Source of the DNA: Friedmanniella luteola
GTDB lineage: Bacteria; Actinomycetota; Actinomycetes; Propionibacteriales; Propionibacteriaceae
DNA length: 64,000 nt
Assembly (NCBI RefSeq): GCF_900105065.1
Contig: NZ_LT629749.1
Location: 2,356,001-2,420,000, forward strand
Direction of reading: 5' to 3'
Positions 47,911 through 55,521 of the stretch are shown here, in pieces. The translations under genes and the position numbers were made by a program. Each line of letters begins with the position of its first letter. Position 1 is the first letter of the stretch. Under the pieces are notes generated by a model that saw only the letters and a program-made list of their open reading frames with translations, was not told where the DNA came from and did no database searches.

Positions 47911-49182
47911 ATGGCCACGCCCATCCGCCGTCGCACCCTGCTGGCCGCCGGAGCGGGGGCCGTCGCCGCGGCCCTGCCCACCGCTCCCGCCCTCGCCGGC
48001 CGACGCCCGTCCCGCGGGGTCGGCTTCACGCTGAACGCCGAGGTCCTCGACGGTGGCGAGCAGGTCACCTCCGTGACGCTGGGCACGAGCCGTCTCGGCC
48101 GCGTCGACCCGGCCGGCCTGACCACCCGCACCTTCACCGTGCACGCCAGGGCGACCAGCCCCTTCCCGGTCGGCGCCGACACCATCCTCAGCGAGTACGA
48201 GGGCGAGCGGGAGGTGACCGCCGTGCGGCTCGACCGCCGGGGCGACGTCGTCCTCGAGCTCGCCTCCGGTGAGGGCGTGGCCCGGGCCTCGACCCTCGGC
48301 TACCTGGTCACCCGCGGCCGCAACGTCGTCCTCGACCTCGAGTACACGATCACCCAGAACACCCCGCTGGACCTCCGGGGCCGCCGCCCGGTCACCATCC
48401 CGCGCTTCGTCCAGGGCCGGTTGGTCGACCCCGAGGTCGACGCCTTCCGCCACCGCACCTCCCGCTCGGGCCTGAAGTACCGGCTCTTCTCCCCCGACCG
48501 TCGCGGCCGCGGCCGTCACCGGGCCCGCGGGCGACGCCCGCTGGTGGTCTGGCTGCACGGCGGCGGCGAGGGCGCCTCGCTGCCCGACGGCTACTACGAC
48601 AACGAGACGACGCTGCGGGCCAACCGCGGAGCCCTGGGCTTCGCCACCCCCGAGGCCCAGGCGATCTTCGGGGGCGCCCACGTCGTCGCCCCGCAGAGCA
48701 CCTCGTTCTGGCTGGAGGACGGCGACCGGTTCGCCCCGCAGCTCCGCCGGCTGGTGGCCGAGGTCGTCCGCGACCACGACGTCGACCGGGACCGCATCTA
48801 CCTCGCCGGCTGCAGCAACGGCGGCTACATGACGCTGAAGCTGGAGACGGTCTACCCCGAGCTGTTCGCCGCGGCCGTGCCGATCTGCGGGGTCGTCGAC
48901 TCCTTCCGCGGCAGTGCCCGGCTGATCACCGACGACCAGCTCCGGGCCGTCGAGACCCCCACCTGGCTGGTCGCCGCGGCCGACGACGCCACCGTGCCGC
49001 CCGGGCCCAACACGGTCCACGCGGCCGAGCTGATCCCCGACGCGCGCCTGACGCTGTACGACGACGTCACGTGGGACGGCCACCGGTTCCCGGGGCACTG
49101 GTCGTGGATCTACGTGGCCCGCAACGACCCGCGCCAGGACGGCACGACGATCTGGGAGTGGATGGCCCGCCAGCGGCGCTGA
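47911..49182 (+). CDS. Secreted esterase (Tat signal, Ig-like N-domain, alpha/beta hydrolase)
   Basis: 423 residues. A Tat-type signal peptide: PIRRRTLLAAG (4-14), hydrophobic AVAAALPT, cleavage near ALAG. Residues ~35-190 form a beta-rich Ig-like esterase domain (TLNAEVLDGGEQVTSVTLGT to DLEYTITQNT). From ~195 comes a PHB-depolymerase/feruloyl esterase-like hydrolase: VVWLHGGGEGA (oxyanion loop), nucleophile S302 in GCSNGGYMTLKL, and TWDGHRFPGHWSW with the catalytic His. AAGGAG lies six bases before the ATG. Exported folded; the substrate is a polymer ester or a plant/carbohydrate ester. Confidence 0.85.
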   Translation: MATPIRRRTLLAAGAGAVAAALPTAPALAGRRPSRGVGFTLNAEVLDGGEQVTSVTLGTSRLGRVDPAGLTTRTFTVHARATSPFPVGADTILSEYEGEREVTAVRLDRRGDVVLELASGEGVARASTLGYLVTRGRNVVLDLEYTITQNTPLDLRGRRPVTIPRFVQGRLVDPEVDAFRHRTSRSGLKYRLFSPDRRGRGRHRARGRRPLVVWLHGGGEGASLPDGYYDNETTLRANRGALGFATPEAQAIFGGAHVVAPQSTSFWLEDGDRFAPQLRRLVAEVVRDHDVDRDRIYLAGCSNGGYMTLKLETVYPELFAAAVPICGVVDSFRGSARLITDDQLRAVETPTWLVAAADDATVPPGPNTVHAAELIPDARLTLYDDVTWDGHRFPGHWSWIYVARNDPRQDGTTIWEWMARQRR

Positions 49183-49192
49183 TCTGGGCCAG

Positions 49193-49226
49193 GACGACAG
49201 CCCGGGCCGCGGCCCGGGCTGTCGTC
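49193..49226. terminator. Perfect 34-base palindrome (terminator hairpin)
   Basis: A perfect inverted repeat with 16-base arms plus a self-complementary GC centre, running from GACGACAG to CTGTCGTC, 10 bases after the esterase stop codon. Its position suggests an intrinsic terminator. It has no U-tract. Confidence 0.75.
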
Positions 49227-49286
49227 GTCCCGCACCCCACGGGGCGACCGACGATGAGTCCGGTCGCCGGACCGGGTCTGCCCCGC

Positions 49287-49658
49287 ATGACCACCACCAC
49301 GCACCTGCAGAGCATCGCCGTCCGCGTCGCGGACCAGGACCGGGCCCGCGACTTCTACGTCGACGTGCTCGGCTGCACCCTGAGGACCGACGCCGAGTTC
49401 TGGCCGGGCGCCCGCTGGGTCGAGGTCGTCCCGCCCGGCTCGGCGGTGGGCATCGTGCTGCTCACCGAGGCGGGCGGGATGCCGCTCGGGCTGCGGCTGG
49501 GCACCGCCGACGCGGACGACGCCCACGCGCGGCTCGCCGCCGCCGGGGTCGACGTCGACGACGTCCTCCGGCTGGAGGTGGCCCCGCCGATGTTCACCCT
49601 CCGCGATCCCGACGGCAACCCGCTGGTGCTGATCGAGGACCCCGCGACCGGCTCCTGA
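49287..49658 (+). CDS. VOC (glyoxalase/bleomycin-resistance) family protein
   Basis: 123 residues in a single vicinal-oxygen-chelate unit: IAVRVADQDRARDFYVDVLGCTLRTDAEFWPGARWVEV, then GIVLLTEAGG, and the C-terminal FTLRDPDGNPLVLIED. Small members dimerise and act in many ways. The ATG at 49287 gives the usual N-terminus; an ATG at 49254 would add 11 residues. Flanked by the palindromic terminator upstream. Confidence 0.85.
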   Translation: MTTTTHLQSIAVRVADQDRARDFYVDVLGCTLRTDAEFWPGARWVEVVPPGSAVGIVLLTEAGGMPLGLRLGTADADDAHARLAAAGVDVDDVLRLEVAPPMFTLRDPDGNPLVLIEDPATGS

Positions 49659-49730
49659 CCGCGGACGCGGCGCCACCCGGACATGGCGGTGCGCCCCGCC
49701 CGGAGACCGGACGGGGCGCACCTCGCACGA

Positions 49731-50627
49731 TCAGGTCTTCGAGCCCGACAGCGCGATGCCCTCCACGATCTGGCGCTGGGCCAGGATGAAGATCAGCAGC
49801 AGCGGAGCCGCCGCCAACGTGGTGGCCGCCATCAGCGCACCCCAGTCGGAGGCGTAGGCGCCCTTGAACTGGTTGACCAGCAACGGCAGGGTGAAGTTCG
49901 TGTCCGTGTTCAGGAAGATCAGCGGGTAGAAGAACGAGTTCCACTGGCTCAAGAACACGAAGATCCCCAGCGCCACCATCGGGGTCCGCAGCAGCGGCAG
50001 GATGATGGTGAGGAAGATGCGGACCCGGTTGGCCCCGTCGATGGCGGCCGCCTCCTCCAGCTCGAGCGGGATGCCGCGCACGTACTGCCGGAGCAGGAAC
50101 ACCCCGAACGCGTTGAAGAGGGCCGCCGGCAGGATCAACGCCGCGAGGGTGTCGACGAGCTGCAGCCGGCCCATGATGACGTAGAGCGGGATGATGGTGA
50201 GCTGCTGCGGCACCATCAGGGTGGCCAGGAACACCAGGAACAGGGCGTTGATGCCCGGCACCTTGATCCGCGCGAAGGCGTAGGCCGCCATCGCGCAGGT
50301 CACCACGGACACCACGGTGACCGTGACGGCGACGATCGCGCTGTTCGCGAAGCCCCGGACGAAGTCCGCCCCCTGCAGGGCCGTGCTCCAGTTCTGCAGG
50401 TTCCACGCCTGGGGCAGCAGCTTGGGCGGCTGGGCGAAGATCTCCTCCAACGGCTTGAAGGAGGAGAGGATCATCCAGGCGAACGGCAGCGCCATGAGGA
50501 TGCCGCCCACCAGGAGCAGGATGTGGAGCGGGATCTTGGTCCAGCGGAACGGTCGCTTGTTGTCCGCCTGCTTCTCGTGCTCCGTCGCCTCGAGGGCGCG
50601 GGTCTGGACGTCAGCTGCGATGGTCAT
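49731..50627 (-). CDS. Carbohydrate ABC transporter permease (MalG-type)
   Basis: 298 residues with six helices. The EAA loop is EEAAAIDGANRVRIFLTIILPLL at about 195-217, contacting the ATPase, and LVFLATLMVPQQLTIIPLYVIM marks the MalG group. A cytosolic N-terminal tail of ~30 residues precedes the first helix. The ATG overlaps the MalF-type gene by 4 bases. Last gene of the importer operon. Confidence 0.92.
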   Translation of the reverse strand: MTIAADVQTRALEATEHEKQADNKRPFRWTKIPLHILLLVGGILMALPFAWMILSSFKPLEEIFAQPPKLLPQAWNLQNWSTALQGADFVRGFANSAIVAVTVTVVSVVTCAMAAYAFARIKVPGINALFLVFLATLMVPQQLTIIPLYVIMGRLQLVDTLAALILPAALFNAFGVFLLRQYVRGIPLELEEAAAIDGANRVRIFLTIILPLLRTPMVALGIFVFLSQWNSFFYPLIFLNTDTNFTLPLLVNQFKGAYASDWGALMAATTLAAAPLLLIFILAQRQIVEGIALSGSKT

Positions 50628-51580
50628 TCTGTGTAGTGCACCCATCTCTTCTGGGCGAGCAGCTGCAGGCCGGTGACGGCGAGCAGTGCGAGGAACAGGC
50701 AGACCGCGACCGCAGAGGCCCGGCCATAGCTGAACTCCCGGAAGGCGATCTGCACGATCTCGTAGACGATCGTGCGGGACGCGGCGGGTGCGGTGTCGCC
50801 GAGGAAGACGTAGATGTAGTCGAAGATCTGGAAGGACCCGATGATCGAGGTGATCGTCAGGAACAAGATCGTCGGCGACAGCAGCGGGATGGTGATCTTC
50901 CGCATCTTCTGCCACTCACCGGCCCCGTCGATGTCCGCCGCCTCGTACAGCGACCTCGGCACGTTCTCCAGGCCCGCCATGAACATGACGATCTGGTAGC
51001 CGACGCCCTGCCACACCGAGACGATGGCGAAGGCCAGGATGACGGTCTTCGGGTCCTGCAGCCAGTCCGGCGGGACGATCCCGACCCGGGCCAGGATGCT
51101 GTTGACCGGGCTGATGTCGGGGTTGAAGAGCCAGAGCCAGATGGCGGCCACGGCGACCGACGACGTCACCTGGGGCGCGAAGAACAGGACGCGGTAGAAG
51201 CTCTTGATGCGTCCCACGCGCTGCAGGAAGAAGCCGATCAGGAACCCGAAGATCATCACGCTCGGCACCTGCAGGATGGTGAACCACAAGGTGTTGAGCG
51301 CCGACCGGGCGATCTGCGGGTCGGTGAACACGAACCGGAAGTTGTCCAGACCGGCCGAGGTCATCGGGTTGAAGCCGTCCCAGTTCACGAAGGCCAGCAC
51401 GAAGGCGAAGATCAGCGGGCCGACGAGGAAGACGATCAGCCCGACGAGCTGCGGACCCAGGAAGGCCAGCCCGTACAGCGCGTCCTTCCGCCGGGCGCGC
51501 TTCTGGCCGGCCGTGACCCGCGTCGCCATCGGCCGCTCAGCCAGCCCCTGTTGAGGAGGCGGCTTGACGAGGGTGGCCAC
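50624..51580 (-). CDS. Carbohydrate ABC transporter permease (MalF/UgpA-type)
   Basis: 318 residues with six helices. LYGLAFLGPQLVGLIVFLVGPLIFAFVLAF starts the membrane part, and the EAA loop is YEAADIDGAGEWQKMRKITIPLLSP. GTG start three bases after the solute-binding protein gene. Forms the heterodimeric channel with the MalG-type permease. No ATP-binding subunit is encoded here, so it must share an ATPase such as MsmK/MsiK made elsewhere. Confidence 0.92.
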   Translation of the reverse strand: MATLVKPPPQQGLAERPMATRVTAGQKRARRKDALYGLAFLGPQLVGLIVFLVGPLIFAFVLAFVNWDGFNPMTSAGLDNFRFVFTDPQIARSALNTLWFTILQVPSVMIFGFLIGFFLQRVGRIKSFYRVLFFAPQVTSSVAVAAIWLWLFNPDISPVNSILARVGIVPPDWLQDPKTVILAFAIVSVWQGVGYQIVMFMAGLENVPRSLYEAADIDGAGEWQKMRKITIPLLSPTILFLTITSIIGSFQIFDYIYVFLGDTAPAASRTIVYEIVQIAFREFSYGRASAVAVCLFLALLAVTGLQLLAQKRWVHYTE

Positions 51581-51582
51581 GG

Positions 51583-52944
51583 TCAGCCCTTGCCGTTCAT
51601 GAGGTTGGCGGCCTTCGTGGCGAACGTCTTGTAGTCGGGCTTCTCGAGGACGAGGGCCTGGAGCTTCGCCTGGTAGCTGCTGGCGACCTCCGGGTTCTCC
51701 ACCAGCACCTGCGGCGTGGTGTAGCCCTTCTTGGCGACCTGGCTGAAGAAGGCGCCGTGCGCGGGCAGGTTGCCCTCGGTGACCACCTCGTCGATGCCGT
51801 CGACGCAGGGCACGGCGTTGCCGCCGCCCGACAGCCGGAACTTCTGGCCCTCCTTGCTGACGAAGTCGCCGGCGAACCTCGTCGCCGTGGCCACGTCCTT
51901 GGACTTGGAGTTGACCGACATGGCGGCGCAGTAGACCGCGGTCTCGGAGATGTCCTTGCCCGACTCCGACGGCAGCGGGGCGATGTCGTACTCGAAGTTC
52001 TTGAGCTTCTTGACGTTCGGCAGGATCCAGCGGCCGAACTGGACCGTGGCCACCTGGCTGGCGTAGAACAGCGCGTCGCCGTTCTGGCCCTTGGGCAGCG
52101 CACCGGTGAAGGTGATCGTCTCGTCGCCCAGGTGCTGGAAGAGCCAGTCCAGGACCTCGAGGGCCTTGGGGTCGGTGTCGAAGATGACCTTGCCGGTGTC
52201 GTCGAACGCCTTGCCGCCGAAGGTGGTGATCCAGCCGCAGATGTCGAACCAGGAGGTCTCCCACAGCATGCCGCGCTTTCCGCTGGCCTTGACCTTCGTC
52301 AGCAGGTCGTCGAGGGCCGCCTGGTTCCAGGTGCCGGCGTCCTGCATGGCCGCCGGGTCCTGGGTGACCCCGGCCTCGGTGAGGAGCTTCTTGTTGAACC
52401 AGAACACCTTCGGGTTGCAGTCGACCGGCAGGCCGTAGACGCCCGTGGTGCCGTCCTTCTTGACCCACTTCATCAGGCCCGGGTAGATGTCGGCCTCCTT
52501 GATGGCCGCGTCCGGCGAGTTGAGGTACTCGCTCAGGTCGATGACCTGCCCGGACTCGATCACCTTGGCCATCAGGTTGTCCCCGACGTAGAACGCGTCC
52601 GGCCCGGCCGCGCCGGCGAGCTGGGTCACGATCTTCTGCGCGTAGGGCTCCACCACCGTCTGGTAGGTGATCTTGGTGCCGCTCTTGCTGGCGTAGTCGG
52701 TCGAGTACTTCTTGAAGCGCTCGGCCTCGCCGGGGTTCGCCCAGCTGGCCCAGGTGACGGCGCCGCCGGTCTTGCCGGCCCCCCCACCACCGCCGCTGGA
52801 CTGCGGTCCGCCCGAGCTCCCGCCGCCGCAGGCCGCCAGCACTGAGCCCGAGCCCGCCAGCCCCACGCCGGTGAGGGCGGTGGTGCTGAGGAAGCGCCGA
52901 CGGGAGATGTTGGGCTTGGAAGCCCCGGATGACATGTCGATCAC
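51583..52944 (-). CDS. Extracellular sugar-binding lipoprotein of an ABC importer
   Basis: 453 residues. Twin-arginine type signal SRRRFLSTTALTG, then lipobox LAAC with the lipidated Cys at about residue 38, then a Gly/Ser linker and a type I solute-binding fold (TYQTVVEPYAQKIVTQLAGAAGPDAFYVGDN). I chose the GTG at 52944: AAGGAGGA gives a seven-base spacing there, whereas it touches the ATG at 52950 and is too far from the ATG at 52935. Ligand is a sugar or oligosaccharide, not specified further. First gene of the operon, under a promoter with a CRP-type site. Confidence 0.9.
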   Translation of the reverse strand: MIDMSSGASKPNISRRRFLSTTALTGVGLAGSGSVLAACGGGSSGGPQSSGGGGGAGKTGGAVTWASWANPGEAERFKKYSTDYASKSGTKITYQTVVEPYAQKIVTQLAGAAGPDAFYVGDNLMAKVIESGQVIDLSEYLNSPDAAIKEADIYPGLMKWVKKDGTTGVYGLPVDCNPKVFWFNKKLLTEAGVTQDPAAMQDAGTWNQAALDDLLTKVKASGKRGMLWETSWFDICGWITTFGGKAFDDTGKVIFDTDPKALEVLDWLFQHLGDETITFTGALPKGQNGDALFYASQVATVQFGRWILPNVKKLKNFEYDIAPLPSESGKDISETAVYCAAMSVNSKSKDVATATRFAGDFVSKEGQKFRLSGGGNAVPCVDGIDEVVTEGNLPAHGAFFSQVAKKGYTTPQVLVENPEVASSYQAKLQALVLEKPDYKTFATKAANLMNGKG

Positions 52945-53007
52945 GAACATTCCTCCTTGAATGTGGGTGCAGCAGAACGCGACCGCGCGGGCGCGGCCGG
53001 TGGGATG

Positions 53008-53036
53008 ATCCTGTGACCACGTTCACAAGATGTCAA
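53008..53036 (-). promoter_or_regulatory. Promoter of the sugar ABC importer operon
   Basis: Minus-strand TTGACA (53036-53031) matches the -35 consensus perfectly. A 17-base spacer leads to CAGGAT (53013-53008) as the -10. The spacer contains the CRP-type site. Leader of about 60 bases with an AAGGAGGA ribosome site. Confidence 0.65.
53012..53027. promoter_or_regulatory. CRP/GlxR-type binding site
   Basis: TGTGACCACGTTCACA: exact TGTGA-N6-TCACA, the consensus of E. coli CRP and of actinobacterial cAMP-responsive GlxR/Crp. It lies between the -35 and -10, so binding should block polymerase rather than activate. Confidence 0.7.
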
Positions 53037-53146
53037 TCACCTCCGCCACACGCAGCCCTCGCGCATCATCGATCGACCGGGCGGCGTCTCGACGCGGGCA
53101 GAACCAGACCCCCGGGCCAGGCCCGAGCCCGCCGGGATCCGGGCCG

Positions 53147-53674
53147 TCAGGACGCGGTCAGGTCCACCAGCCGGCGGACCGTGCGCAGGTTCCGCACGGT
53201 GGCGCTCACCCCGAGGACCTTGGCGAAGGCGGCCGCCAGCTTGCTGTCCGCCTGTCCGTGGCCGTAGAGCACGTAGACCTCCTGGCCGTGCACGAGCACC
53301 GGCTCGTCGGCGGTGGCGAGGGCGAGGAGCCGTTCCGCCGTCCCGTCCGGCGCCGGCCCGGCCAGGAAGGCGATCGTCACCCGGCTGGGGTCGCCGTCGG
53401 GGAACGGGTTGGCCGCCAGCGCCGCGTCCAGCTGGGCGACCGTCCGCACCACCACGTCGGCGTGCAGCCCGAAGCCCTCCTCGATCCCCTGCTCCAGCCG
53501 CTGGCGGAGCGTCTCCGCGTCCTCCTCGGTGCCCAGCAGCAGGTTGCCGCTGTTGATGTGGGTGGCGACGTCGCGGTAGCCGAGGCCCTCGGCCATCGCC
53601 CGCAGCGCCGGCATCGCCACCCGCTTCGCCGTGCCGACGTTGATGCCCCGCAGCAGGGCGACGTGGGTGGTCAT
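53147..53674 (-). CDS. DUF1697 family protein
   Basis: 175 residues. The family signature is clear: HVALLRGINVGTAKRVAMPALRAM, DVATHINSGNLLL, ANPFPDGDPSRVTIAFLAGP, and a C-terminal FAKVLGVSATVRNLRTVRRLVDL. Function unknown across the family; a nucleic-acid or enzyme role is sometimes suggested but not shown. Monocistronic, between the importer promoter and the narK end. Confidence 0.88.
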   Translation of the reverse strand: MTTHVALLRGINVGTAKRVAMPALRAMAEGLGYRDVATHINSGNLLLGTEEDAETLRQRLEQGIEEGFGLHADVVVRTVAQLDAALAANPFPDGDPSRVTIAFLAGPAPDGTAERLLALATADEPVLVHGQEVYVLYGHGQADSKLAAAFAKVLGVSATVRNLRTVRRLVDLTAS

Positions 53675-53717
53675 GCCCCCATCCTCCCGCCCGCGGCCCG
53701 GGCTGTCCCACCACGCG

Positions 53718-53756
53718 CCCCGAGCCTGTCGAAGGGGCCTTTCGACAGGCTCGGGG
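53718..53756. repeat. Inverted repeat of the GAGCCTGTCGAA family, likely narK terminator
   Basis: Arms CCCCGAGCCTGTCGAA (53718-53733) and TTCGACAGGCTCGGGG (53741-53756) pair perfectly over 16 bases around a 7-base loop. GAGCCTGTCGAA hairpins are a dispersed repeat in many actinobacteria. Just beyond the narK stop, so it probably also ends that transcript. Confidence 0.75.
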
Positions 53757-53764
53757 ACCGGGGG

Positions 53765-55147
53765 TCAGACCAGGTTGAGCCGACCGGCGCGCGGGCGGAT
53801 GAAGACGGCCCAGGTGACGACGAAGCAGAGGGCGTAGAACGCGATGAAGGTGAGGTACGCCCCGTCGCCGTTCTTCAGGGTGAGGAACGACTGCCGGAAA
53901 GCCAGGTTGACCAGCACGCCGCCGAAGGCGCCGATGGCCCCGGCCAGGCCGATGAGGGCGCCGGACCGCTTGGTGGCGAGCCGGGCGGCGAGCCCGCCGT
54001 CCTCCCCCGCCCGCTCGGTCGACATGAGGGCCTTGGCCGTGAAGATGGCCGGGATCATCTTGTAGACCGAGCCGTTCCCCACCCCGCTGAAGACGAAGAG
54101 CATCACGAACCCGACCAGGAACAGCGGCAGCGAGTTCTGCTGCGAGGCCACCAGCACCACGGCGGCCCCGGCCGCCATGGCCACGAAGTTCCAGAACGTG
54201 ACCACGGAGCCCTTGTAGCGGTCGGCCAGGGCCCCGCCGACGGGGCGGATCAGCGAGCCGAGCAGCGGGCCCAGGAACGTCAGGGCCGCGGCCCGGACCG
54301 GCACCGGGAACTGCTCGGGGAACTGCACCAGCAGCACCTGCCCGAAGGCGAAGCCGAAGCCGATGAAGGAGCCGAAGGTGCCGATGTAGAGCAGGGAGAT
54401 GACCCAGGTCTCCGAGTGCCGGGCGACCTCGCGGATCGCCCCCTTCGCGTTGCTGTTCTGGGTCAGGTTGTCCATGCCCAGGTAGGCGCCCAGGGCGGCG
54501 AGCACGATCAACGGCAGGTAGATCGCCACCATGGTGCGGGGGTGCGAGGCCCCCAGCGTCGCCAGCACCAGCAGCCCGACCAGCTGCACCACCGGGACCC
54601 CGAGGTTGCCGCCGCCGGCGTTGACCCCCAGGGCCCAGCCCTTGAGCCGCAGCGGGTAGTAGGCGTTGATGTTGGTCATCGAGGAGGCGAAGTTCCCGCC
54701 GCCCACCCCGGCGAACAGGGAGATGACCAGCAGGGTGCCGAACGAGACGCCGGGCTGCAGGAAGATCGCGATCAGCACGCAGGGCACGAGCAGGAGCAGC
54801 GCCGAGACGATGGTCCAGTTGCGGCCGCCGAAGGTGCCCACGGCGAAGGTGTAGGGGATCCGCAGCGCTGCGCCGACCAGCGTCGGCAGCGCGGTGAGCA
54901 GGAACTTCTGCGCGGGGTCGAACCCGTAGTCGGGGCCCAGGAACAGCACCAGGACCGACCACAGGCTCCAGACCGAGAAGCCGATGTGCTCGCTGGCCAC
55001 CGAGAAGACCAGGTTGCGGCGGGCGACGGCCTTGCCGGTGCTGTTCCAGAAGTCGGGGTCCTCGGGGCGCCAGTCGTCGATCCAGCGCCGGCCGATCTTG
55101 CGGTGGGACCCCGTCAGGGTCGGGTCGAGGTCTCTCACGGTGGTCAT
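53765..55147 (-). CDS. narK: Nitrate/nitrite MFS transporter NarK-type
   Basis: 460 residues with about 12 helices. NNP-family signatures: GVGGGNFASSMTNINAYYPLRLKGWALGVNAGGGNLGVPVVQL, and a second nitrate motif GVGNGSVYKMIPAIF. It imports nitrate or exports nitrite for the reductases encoded upstream in the same direction. The ATG at 55147 has AGGAG six bases before it; an in-frame GTG at 55195, overlapping the nirD stop, would add 16 residues and is less likely. Confidence 0.92.
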   Translation of the reverse strand: MTTVRDLDPTLTGSHRKIGRRWIDDWRPEDPDFWNSTGKAVARRNLVFSVASEHIGFSVWSLWSVLVLFLGPDYGFDPAQKFLLTALPTLVGAALRIPYTFAVGTFGGRNWTIVSALLLLVPCVLIAIFLQPGVSFGTLLVISLFAGVGGGNFASSMTNINAYYPLRLKGWALGVNAGGGNLGVPVVQLVGLLVLATLGASHPRTMVAIYLPLIVLAALGAYLGMDNLTQNSNAKGAIREVARHSETWVISLLYIGTFGSFIGFGFAFGQVLLVQFPEQFPVPVRAAALTFLGPLLGSLIRPVGGALADRYKGSVVTFWNFVAMAAGAAVVLVASQQNSLPLFLVGFVMLFVFSGVGNGSVYKMIPAIFTAKALMSTERAGEDGGLAARLATKRSGALIGLAGAIGAFGGVLVNLAFRQSFLTLKNGDGAYLTFIAFYALCFVVTWAVFIRPRAGRLNLV

Positions 55148-55191
55148 GGGCGGCTCCTGCCGGACGGGGGTCGGGGTGTCGGGGTGGGGGC

Positions 55192-55521
55192 TCACGGCGT
55201 CACGACCAGCTCGTCGCCGTCGAGCCGCACGGCGTAGCGGCGCAGCGGCTCGGCCCCGGTGGTCGAGCAGCCGGTGGCCAGCTCGAAGGCGTTCAGGTGC
55301 AGCGGGCAGAGGACGACCTGCTCGTCCAGCTGCCCGTCGGCGATCGGCCCGCCGCGGTGCGGGCAGACGGCGGAGAGGGCGTGCAGCCGGCCGCTCCGCA
55401 GCCGGAAGACGGCGACCTGCTCGCCGTCGACGTCGAAGGTCCGGCCCTCCCCGACCGGGATCTGCGCGACCGGGCCCAGCCGGTGCTCGCGGGTGCTGGG
55501 GGTCAGCGTGCCCGCGCTCAC
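55192..55521 (-). CDS. nirD: Nitrite reductase small subunit NirD (Rieske type)
   Basis: 109 residues. Rieske [2Fe-2S] ligands are complete: C53-x-H55 (CPHRGGPIADG) and C72-x2-H75 (CPLHLNAFEL). Many NirD proteins lack these ligands, so this one probably carries a cluster. The GTG start overlaps the nirB stop by 4 bases. Works with NirB to reduce nitrite to ammonium. Confidence 0.92.
   Translation of the reverse strand: MSAGTLTPSTREHRLGPVAQIPVGEGRTFDVDGEQVAVFRLRSGRLHALSAVCPHRGGPIADGQLDEQVVLCPLHLNAFELATGCSTTGAEPLRRYAVRLDGDELVVTP

Noticed and set aside
52951-53146. Possible small gene upstream of the sugar-binding protein
   Set aside because: The interval is explained by the promoter, CRP site and DUF1697 gene end; no frame with a ribosome site and coding character was seen.
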